Shown: positions 57,137-64,000 of the stretch, piece by piece
How positions within the stretch are numbered: the stretch's first letter is position 1
Layout: each line of letters opens with the position of its first letter
From: Venturia oleaginea
Taxonomy: Eukaryota; Ascomycota; Dothideomycetes; Venturiales; Venturiaceae
Reading direction: 5' to 3'
Assembly: GCA_013176395.1 (NCBI GenBank)
Contig: JABMLP010000023.1
Coordinates: 620,001 to 684,000 of the forward strand
DNA: 64,000 nucleotides
Notes under the pieces: generated by a model
Seen by the model: only the letters and a program-made list of their open reading frames with translations
What the model was told of the DNA's origin: nothing
Databases searched by the model: none
Position numbers and translations under genes: made by a program

Positions 57137-57145
57137 GGAGGGGGG
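57135..57145 (+). promoter_or_regulatory. Polypurine tract of the chromovirus
   Basis: AAGGAGGGGGG, three bases before the 3' LTR. This is the expected primer site for plus-strand synthesis. Confidence 0.7.
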
Positions 57146-57148
57146 TAA

Positions 57149-57322
57149 TGTTATGGGCATGGCCCATGGTTGGTATAGGCTAAGAGCCTAAGCCTGATTG
57201 AGCCTAGTATAGAGAAAGAACCTCATTGAGGTTCTGTTTGTAGATACCTTCACTCCTTAACTGAATCTAAACAATCTTTGGCTACGAGTATGCTGCGTCT
57301 TTCCAGCTACCGTCCCGTAATA
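57149..57322 (+). repeat. 3' LTR of the chromovirus
   Basis: Matches the 5' LTR except for single-base differences (for example CCATGG versus CCATAG) and a 2-bp indel in GGTTCTCTG/GGTTCTG. Confidence 0.85.
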
Positions 57323-57813
57323 TAGATACTTCGAAATACAAGCAGTCTTCTCTCACTTGCGAAACACCTTTGAGGGTTGAACTCTTACAGCAACAAATAT
57401 TGTGAGCCTATACAAGCTGTTTTCCTAACCAAAACCAAGAGTGTAAAGAACTGTTCTCCCTCTTATGAACGAAAAAAATTAATCTGTATAGAGAGATTTA
57501 TAGTTTTATCTCCAAGGAATCCCTCTTTCAATTCCTAGAATTATCTTATATGTCCAGTCGTAGAGGGATTCCCCTTTAGAGTTGCGACTTTCAGTAAGAA
57601 TTCGGAATCCGGCTACTGACTGTACACCCACAATCATCGATTTTTCGGACCAGCACATACACGCAATGACTACCACAATCATTTGGCAAGAATATAAACT
57701 CATGTATGTTTTAGTCATTAATTGTATGCGATAATTACTGATTATATGTTTCAGGCCAAAAGGTTCAGCTATTCATTGCATAGAGTCGCTGCTGTAATCG
57801 AAGTCAATCTCAG

Positions 57814-58107
57814 TGTAAGAGTTCAACCTTCAAAGGTGTTTCGCAAGTGAGAGAAGACTGCTTGTATTTCAAAGTATCTAAGTGCAAAGAAGAAAATGTA
57901 GGTAAAGGAAGAACAACTTGTATATATAATCTTCTAGGTAGGAAAAGGACATGCTGTCCTGAGAAGAGAATAGAAAGGAGTAGAAGCACATGTGAAACGG
58001 TCCCTGAATAATCCCTGCTAGGCGCACGTGAGAACTATCAGGAACCTACCAGGAATTGCTAAGAATCCACCTAGGATAAAATAGATATAGGATACCATCC
58101 CGTGCCA
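57814..58107 (-). repeat. Solo LTR, family B, copy 3 (294 bp)
   Basis: On the plus strand it starts TGTAAGAG and ends CCGTGCCA. Target duplications CTCAG lie at 57809-57813 and 58108-58112. It is inverted relative to copies 1 and 2. Confidence 0.88.
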
Positions 58108-58329
58108 CTCAGGGGCATTACGCCGACCATCACCATAGAATGGCGCTAACCGCATTTGAATAATGTACAAACTCAAACTACACGGCAATCGACTCAACTC
58201 AATTAAATTCATCATTTTGGCTCAAATATCTCGCTCAGAAACGTGCTAAGGACGCTGTAAATACTGCCGGCGGCCTTAAAATCGCTCATTCTTCCTCCGA
58301 TAACAACTCAATGTCCCTACCAATCTCGC

Positions 58330-58695
58330 TGGCATCGCAGTCGTCACTCATATGATTTTTGAGCCGCAGAATGTACAGGATAGCGGACACGTATGCTTCT
58401 TAAGTTGTCGTAACTTCCACTCCTTTGGCTTGCCTACGAGGGCTACTCGTATTGCGAAATGGCATGTATGCTTCTCACGACCACGGCATTCGAATTGTCA
58501 GAACTAGGGCTTGCTATTCTTAACGTTGAAAGACTCATTGGCGGCCGCAATCGCGTCGGTAATGAGGTTTTTGGCTTCCTCAAGAGTCTCGAAAGTCATT
58601 CCAATCTGGAGCGTTGGATAGAGAGGGATATCTTCAGGTGCAGGAGGTTTTTGAGAGCGCTGAGACAGCGCCTGGCTTGATAATAGTGTCGCCAT
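58330..58695 (-). pseudogene. MULE N-terminal (FAR1-like) fragment with stops
   Basis: The frame from 58695 reads through a Pro/Gln-rich N-terminus into GMTFETLEEAKNLITDAIAA, typical of FAR1/MULE DNA-binding domains. Two stops follow. The same frame then continues with FECRGREKHTC, FAIRVALVGKPKEWKLRQLK and KHTCPLSC, the Cys/His part of the domain. No transposase core is present. It is a decayed internal-deletion derivative. Confidence 0.55.
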
Positions 58696-58930
58696 AGGTG
58701 TAATTTGAGGTTGTTGGTGTTGCTGAAATCGGGTTTTTGAGCAGAAGTTTGCACAGCAGGTTGCCCTCCACTGTGTTGACTATAACTATATTAACTGTGT
58801 TGATTGCTACAGAATTGTATGTATGTAATAGTCATTGAACATACAATAATTGCAATCGTCGCAATCATGTATGCAATAGTCCGAAAAATCGATGATTGTG
58901 GGTGTCCAGTCATTACCCGATTTGGAATCC

Positions 58931-59110
58931 GTTGCACCATATATTTGTCACCCCGCGTGGGTCGCTCGGCTGTGCACGGCACCCTTTCTCCCCACGGCGG
59001 AGCAGGGCAAAGAACGAAGTACGAGTGTAAATTCGAGCACGCAACCGAAAGAGGTCTGATGTAAGTAAGGTTACCCCCTTTTGGAATGATAGAGTTTTGG
59101 CGGAGGTGGA
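58931..59110. other. spacer before the family A LTR
   Basis: Short, without recognised content. Confidence 0.35.
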
Positions 59111-59395
59111 TATTACGGAGAACTCGTTTCTCAACACAGTTGGTTATGTTAAGACCTTCTTGACACCTGTGTTCTCTTGTTCTGGTCCGCGGGTTTGGGG
59201 TAAGGGCAATATCAGTCTGGAAGTACTTACCTTAAGTACCTTCCCTTGCTCAGGTTCTTTGGAGGTTCACTAGATCCTAGCCGTCCAATGTATCTCCCAA
59301 TTCAATTGCCGTCTAACCGATTTGATCCTCAGATCAATCCTGAACGCTTGTCGGTTAGTATGAAGGTTGGGGGTGGGCTTGCTTCGTGTGCATAT

Positions 59396-60998
59396 TGATT
59401 GATTGATTGATTTTATCCTACTCGGTTGCAGCCGCTTAATCACGCAGCTATGTCCGGTTAGGAGGACTTCATCAGACAGCCGACACGTGATAGATTATAT
59501 AATCCACCGCGCCCCACTTCGCCCCGTTCACTGAAACAAGACCAGCTGTCCCTCCGTCCCTTCCCCTTTTCCCTTAACCAGTATCTCCAAATGCCCGCTG
59601 GCTCTTGTAGATACTGGTTACTCTGCTAGTATATCTGTGCTATGTAGACTCAAGAGGCAATGCCTCGTGTTTCGCTATCCTTCTACCTACAGTCTCCCTC
59701 TAATGCTCAGCTTTGTCTATCTGTTTCGCCTTATCCCTCAAGGCCAATGGGTTCCCTAAGTATGTTTCTGTTTGTGAAAGTCGCCGTACACCAGATTCCT
59801 ATGCGGCAGTGTATTTGGTTGTGTGATGCTGGAGACAATAGTAACCACCGTAGTCGTGATTTCGCTGCTTGGGTGTGATACTCCGGGTATGCCCGTAGAC
59901 GAGGCTGTTTGGTAGCTGCCGTATTGTATGGCGCCGATCGTGCTATAGACCTGCCGTCTTATAGTCGGAGCCTACCTGCTGCTAGTCGCTCTCCCTACTT
60001 GCTATATCGCGCTCCTACTCTTGCCAACGCCATAACTGGGACGCAACAGTCTGGGGAGAGGCTCAAGGCTACGTCTGCTGGCTTGTAGGGAGGGGATTTG
60101 CCGCCAATAAGCTCCTTCTATACGTCCTTACTGCTTACTGTGTCGCGCACCTACTCTTGCCAATGCCATAACTGGGACGCAACAGTTTGGGGAGAGGCTC
60201 AAGGCTCTGGACATCAGCTTGCAGCAGGACGGTTTGCGGAGACGATAGTAGATGAGGTTCTCTAGCAGCTGCCGTATCGTGTCGCACCGATTGTGTTGTA
60301 GACCTTTCGTCTTATAGTCGGAGCCTATCTGCTGCTAGTCGCTCTCCCTGCTTGCTATATCGCGCTCCTACTCTTGCCAATGCCATAACTGGGACGCAAC
60401 AGTCTGGGGAGAGGCTCAAGGCTACGTCTGCTAGCTTACAGGGAGGGGATTTGCCGCCAATAGGCTCCTTCTATGCGTCCTTACCACTTACCGTGTCGCG
60501 CACCTACTCTTGCCAATGCCATAACTGGGAGGCAACAGTTTGGGGAGAGGCTCAAGGCTCTGGGCAACAGCTTGTAGCAGAACGGTTTACCAAGACGTTG
60601 GGAGAGGTTGTCTAGTCGTTGCAGTGGTGTGTGGTGCCGATTGTTGCACACCGGGCGTCTGGTGTTTGAGTTGTGTTGAAGGTATTGCCGTTCTAGCGGT
60701 GACTCGTCGACTCGGGGCGTTGCAGTGTCATCTGGGATGATGGACTAGCCAGCAGATAGTGACTAGATGGTTGCTGTTGTCTTTGGTGGACGCATCGTTC
60801 GTGTAGCTTGCTCATGTATTCGTGTGCTTGCTCTGCCGTGGCCGCGACGGCGACTCTAGAGGTATCTCATCGACGCTGAGGGACGCGGGATGGCCTCTAG
60901 AGGCCGGAGCGGCCACTGGCAGAGGTGTTTTGATGATCTTTAGATGATACTTCTGTAAATTCCAAAAATTGAGTTCTCGCTGTGTGCTGTTTTTTTTT
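59396..60998. mobile_element. Retroposon of unknown class, copy 2 (15-bp target duplication)
   Basis: Flanked by GCTTCGTGTGCATAT at 59381-59395 and 60999-61013. Begins with TGATTGATTGAT and ends with nine T. Overall nearly identical to 8397-10024, differing by scattered substitutions and small indels. The tandem 350-bp units are at about 59910-60611. Its independent target duplication proves a separate insertion event. Confidence 0.78.
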
Positions 60999-61184
60999 GC
61001 TTCGTGTGCATATGACTTGTGCTTGATTGTATCGAAGTAAAAGGTCGTTACTGTAGTAGGTTGAAGAAGCTCCTATGTGAGAAACATAACATAAGATAAC
61101 CACGAAGAGAGAAAGGAGAGTTCGTCCAATGTCCTCCCTATGTACCCTTCTGGTTCTGGGTGCCAAGGTGTATTCCAAGCACTA

Positions 61185-63053
61185 ACGTAATTCACTAGCG
61201 AGCGGGCCACACCACCGAGCGGGCTACCGAATCGATCATTTCATCTTTGCAAGCCTCTACACCACCACCTCATGCCTTCTAAAGCCCAGCAAGAAGGCCG
61301 ATTACTTCTTGCTCTTCAAGCCTATCAAAAAGGCCAAATCACAACTATTTGCCAAGCTGCATTAGCTTATAATGTACCATACAGTACCCTCAAATATCGC
61401 CTCTCTGGACGCGTTGCACGCGTCGAAACGCGCGCAAACAGCCACAAACTTACTCCCACAGAGGAAGAAGTCTTAACTCAATGGATTATCTCAATGGATA
61501 ATCGAGGCTATCCTGCTCGAGTCTTTGCAGTACAGAATGCGGCGAAATTACTGCTTCAACAACGCGTCGGTCCCTCAGCCTCAATCGGTATCAACTGGTC
61601 TGCCAGGTTCATCAAGCGACAGCCTACCCTGCAATCGAGATTCAATCGCAAGCACGATTATCAGCGTGCTCAATGCGAAGATCCAGAGCTTATCGGAGCC
61701 TGGTTTCGGCTTGTGAGTAATACAATTCAGAAATACGGCATTCAAGAGGAGGATATCTATAACTTCGATGAGACTGGCTTTGCAATGGGTATTGCAAGCA
61801 CCTCACGCGTCGTTACTACCTCAGATCGACGGGGCATGCCACCTCAGTTACAGCCAGGCGATCGGGAGTGGGTTACAGCAATTGAAGCGATCAATGCGCG
61901 TGGCTGGTATCTCCCTCCGATGGCTATCTTCAAGGGCAAGGTGCATCTCTCAACTTGGTTCGAAACTACACAACTACCACCTGATTGGGTGATTGCTTTG
62001 AGCGATAACGGCTGGACGAGCAATGAGCTAGGTCTTAAGTGGCTCACTGAGATCTTTGAGCCTAATACAGCCTCGAAATCAATCGGCAAACACCGGCTTC
62101 TTATCCTTGATGGCCACCGTAGCCATGCGACGCCAGAGTTTGATCAGTACTGCTCCGATCGATCGATCATAACTCTCTGTATGCCACCTCATTCCTCCCA
62201 CCTATTACAGCCTCTCGATGTAGGCTGCTTTTCACCACTTAAACGCGCGTACAGCACTCAGATCTCTGAATTCATTCGCCTTGGTATTCATCACGTGGAC
62301 AAGGCTGAATTCCTCCCAGCCTTCATGCAGGCACGGATTGAAGCTCTCTCGATCAGGAATATTCAAAGCGGCTTTGCTGCAGCAGGTCTTGTACCTCCGG
62401 ATCCGGATCAGGTGCTTTTGAAGTTGCAGATTCGGCCGTGTACACCACCTAAGCACCTGTACAACAGACATCGTGGCAGCCGGAGACACCCCACAACGTA
62501 GCTCAATTGGAGCAGCAAGTCAAGGTAATCAAAGACTATTTGCAGCGTCGCTCCAAGAGCCCTGCAAGCCCTACAGACGCTGCAATTAATCAATTGGTTA
62601 AAGGCTGTCAAACAGCTATGGACAGCGCAGTACTGTTGGCAGATGAGAATGAGAAATTGAGAGCAGCGAATGAGAGGCAAAAGAGGAAGAGAGCAGTCAA
62701 AAAAAAACAGATCTCAAAGAAAATAACACTTACAGTTGCAGAGGCACAAGGCCTGATGGAGAATACTGTACAACAGCCTATACAGGCAAGTGTTGCTCCT
62801 ATACAGCAAACAGTTGTTGCAACAGCCTCGTCATCAAGTAGTGCAAGTCAAGGGAATTGCTTTGGTTTACCTAGTTGTTTTGTATGTAAGGGCTTTGACC
62901 ATGCTGCGAGCGATTGCCCTAAATATCGATAATCTTCTGTATAATAGAAAGTCTTGATTAATTAAGGCGTTGTGGTGGTGTAAGCTTGCAAAGATGAGAT
63001 GATCGATTCGGTGGCCCGCTCGGTGGTGTGGCCCGCTCGCTAGTGAATTACGT
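61185..63053 (+). mobile_element. Fot1/pogo-like DNA transposon 2
   Basis: Long inverted ends ACGTAATTCACTAGCGAGCG and onward (over 50 bp nearly perfect), with TA on both sides (61183-61184 and 63054-63055). Length 1869 bp. Inserted in a family A LTR. Confidence 0.9.
61272..62932 (+). pseudogene. pogo-like transposase, one frameshift near the C-terminus
   Basis: ATG at 61272. N-terminal psq/CENP-B-type HTH (ALQAYQKGQITTICQAALAY, VPYSTLKYRLSGR) and HTH_Tnp_Tc5 region (NWSARFIKRQPTLQSRF). DDE domain with YNFDETGFAMG, LLILDGHRSH and LLQPLDVGCFSPLK. The first 395 or so codons are open. Near 62470 the frame shifts by one base, after which the conserved TPHN...LEQQVKVIKDYLQ segment, a coiled coil and a C-terminal zinc knuckle (CFVCKGFDHAASDC) follow to the TAA at 62930-62932. 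The catalytic domain is complete, making this the best preserved transposase in the window. Confidence 0.87.
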
Positions 63054-63256
63054 TATGGAAACTGTGGGAATATCACGTGACTCCTACAAGTACTATCCTT
63101 CTTTAGGACTGACCCCGTCGCACCAGTCTCATCTTGTGCGCCCGAAGGAATCCCCTCCATTATCAGTCCTAACAACAACTTCTTCTTATCCAAACATTCT
63201 TTGCGAGTCCTGCCGTTTCTGCTATTCAGTTTCCAGGAGATTTGTAACAGTATACA

Positions 63257-63427
63257 TGTGACGGCACGGCACGTGACCATTAAATCACGTCCCGTGGCTC
63301 GTGCACTTTCTACTTAGTCGGAGTTTCCTTACGAAACTCTTACCTCTCTACCTTAGATCCTAAATGTAATTCGGTGACATGTTCTGAAGTGCCTTGTGCC
63401 TTCGTATGGATATGCCGTGCCGTCACA
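63257..63427. repeat. 171-bp element with 15-bp perfect inverted ends
   Basis: TGTGACGGCACGGCA at the left and its reverse complement TGCCGTGCCGTCACA at the right (63413-63427). TG...CA termini are compatible with a very short LTR or a MITE. The flanking 5-mers (ATACA, CCAGC) do not match, so target duplication is unproven. Confidence 0.5.
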
Positions 63428-63432
63428 CCAGC

Positions 63433-64000
63433 CCTACTGCCTCAAAGGCCTTTTGACAGTTCTCTTTTGTAAATACGTCGAAAAACGCGTCTTTGAAGGC
63501 AGGGAGAAAGCCTTCCTTGTTGATATGGTAGACGCGTCGGCGTGCCAAGTCCCGGACGCGTTGGGAGTATTTTGCGCTTCAACGGCGAGAAGCAGACCAC
63601 ATCAAGGGGCTGGAGTATATGCGACGAGTGCGATGGCATGCAGAGGGTTATAATCTTATTTTCGAGGCAGTAGTCCTTGAAATCCTGGCTGAGATGGCTC
63701 TCATGGCCGTCCAAAATAAGCAGCCTATACACCCCCACCTGCCGCGCCTTTGTATGAGTGCTTCTCATGGCCGTCCAAGATGAGCAGCCTGTACCCCCCT
63801 ACTTGACGCGCCTTTGTATGCGCGTCAAAGTGCTTCAACCACTTAAGACCCAGCGCGTTGTTTGTCCAGCCGTTCTCAGAGACCGAGAGCTTCCAATTCC
63901 GTGGTATATCTGCCTCCTCATACCACGCAGAGATGTGAACGCGTCCTTTGTAGATAATGAAGGGCGGGGTCGCATACCCAGCTGCGCAAATGCTCTAAAT
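63433..64000 (-). pseudogene. pogo-like transposase fragment 3, running off the right edge
   Basis: On the minus strand the window edge reads into pieces of the DDE domain (ISAWYEE, ENGWTNNALGLKWL, RLLILDGHESH, ITLCMPSHSSH, LQPLDVVCFSPLKR). An 80-bp stretch around the LILDGHESH codons is duplicated in tandem (63699-63772 and 63757-63830). The frame is broken after CFSPLKR. The 5' part lies beyond the window. It is related to the transposases at 39.2-40.8 and 61.3-62.9 kb but is not a copy of either. Confidence 0.7.

Larger units (their letters stand above)
51748..57322 (+). mobile_element. Ty3/gypsy chromovirus (Tf1/sushi-like), nearly complete
   Basis: LTRs of about 175 bp (51748-51923 and 57149-57322) are almost identical. 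TAGAT flanks the element at 51743-51747 and 57323-57327. Between the LTRs lie gag, a pol with protease, RT, RNase H and integrase, and a chromodomain, in the order of Ty3/gypsy elements. A purine run just before the 3' LTR (57135-57145) is the polypurine tract. One base is missing in pol near 55870, so this copy probably cannot move by itself. Few LTR differences indicate a fairly recent insertion. Confidence 0.92.
51529..57389 (+). repeat. Solo LTR, family B, copy 2, split by a gypsy element
   Basis: The left part is 51529-51747 (starting TGTCAAAGG) and the right part 57328-57389 (ending CTCTTACA). Target duplications GCAAC lie at 51524-51528 and 57390-57394. The chromovirus inserted at TAGAT inside this LTR. 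Confidence 0.85.
57606..58930 (-). mobile_element. Mutator-like element (MULE) remnant
   Basis: An inverted repeat ACACCCACAATCATCGATTT plus TTCGGAC occurs at 57627-57653 and inverted near 58879-58905, with weaker similarity outward. It encloses a fragment with FAR1-like DNA-binding sequence on the minus strand. A solo LTR (57814-58107) is nested inside. Exact outer ends and target duplication were not found, so the coordinates are approximate. Confidence 0.5.
59111..63249 (+). repeat. Solo LTR, family A, copy 3, split by two insertions
   Basis: Three pieces align to 50609-51303: 59111-59395, 61014-61184 and 63056-63249. The start is TATTACGG (instead of TGTTACGG) and the end TTTGTAACA. Flanks GTGGA and GTATA match at three of five positions. 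The pieces are separated by a retroposon copy and a pogo-like transposon. It is more diverged than copies 1 and 2. Confidence 0.82.

Noticed and set aside
63252..63432. Target-site duplication for the 171-bp inverted-end element
   Set aside because: Flanks ATACA and CCAGC do not match at any shift tested by eye.

Overview
The window is chromosomal DNA of a filamentous ascomycete (Pezizomycotina). The evidence is short introns (about 48-120 bp) with GTRAGT-type donors and CTAAC/CTAAT branch sites, a split Zn(II)2Cys6 regulator, and fungal-type transposons (Fot1/pogo-like, Tad-like LINE, a chromodomain Ty3/gypsy element). The class could not be fixed; Leotiomycetes or Dothideomycetes are plausible. 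No tRNA, rRNA or CRISPR array was found.

Layout. 1-7.0 kb holds host genes: a decayed gene end, the APC/C subunit Cdc16/Apc6, a six-cysteine secreted protein and an epoxide hydrolase. 7.3-15.0 kb is transposon DNA: a Tc1/mariner element split by a 1.6-kb repeat-bearing retroposon, then a 4.4-kb PIF/Harbinger element with its MYB-like companion gene. 15.6-24.0 kb is a compact, possibly nitrogen-related cluster: an NCS1 (Fur-type) permease, a Dal5-like MFS transporter, an M20 amidohydrolase and a Zn2Cys6 regulator, with GATA-factor sites in the promoters. The MFS and M20 genes each carry one single-base frameshift. 24.5-34.4 kb holds a conserved fungal hypothetical gene, an Nrp1-type RRM/RanBP2-finger protein and an F-box/LRR protein. 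A 12-cysteine secreted protein lies at 35.4 kb.

From 36.7 kb to the right edge almost everything is transposable elements, many nested: a 5'-truncated LINE inside an exon-like reading frame; three pogo-family elements; a hAT inside a Tc1/mariner; three solo-LTR families, called A, B and C here; an almost complete chromovirus inside a family B LTR; a MULE remnant; and a second copy of the retroposon together with a pogo element, both inside one family A LTR. Target-site duplications were read directly for most insertions. Two paralogous small secreted protein genes (46.8 and 48.1 kb) sit in this block.

The most informative observations are: the two-copy retroposon of unknown class with 14-15 bp target duplications; the chromovirus whose primer-binding site is complementary to an 11-nt stretch of its own LTR, which implies Tf1-like self-priming; an unoccupied copy of that element's target site within the same window; and the small permease/amidohydrolase/regulator cluster. 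All gene models were built by eye and have not been checked against transcripts or databases.
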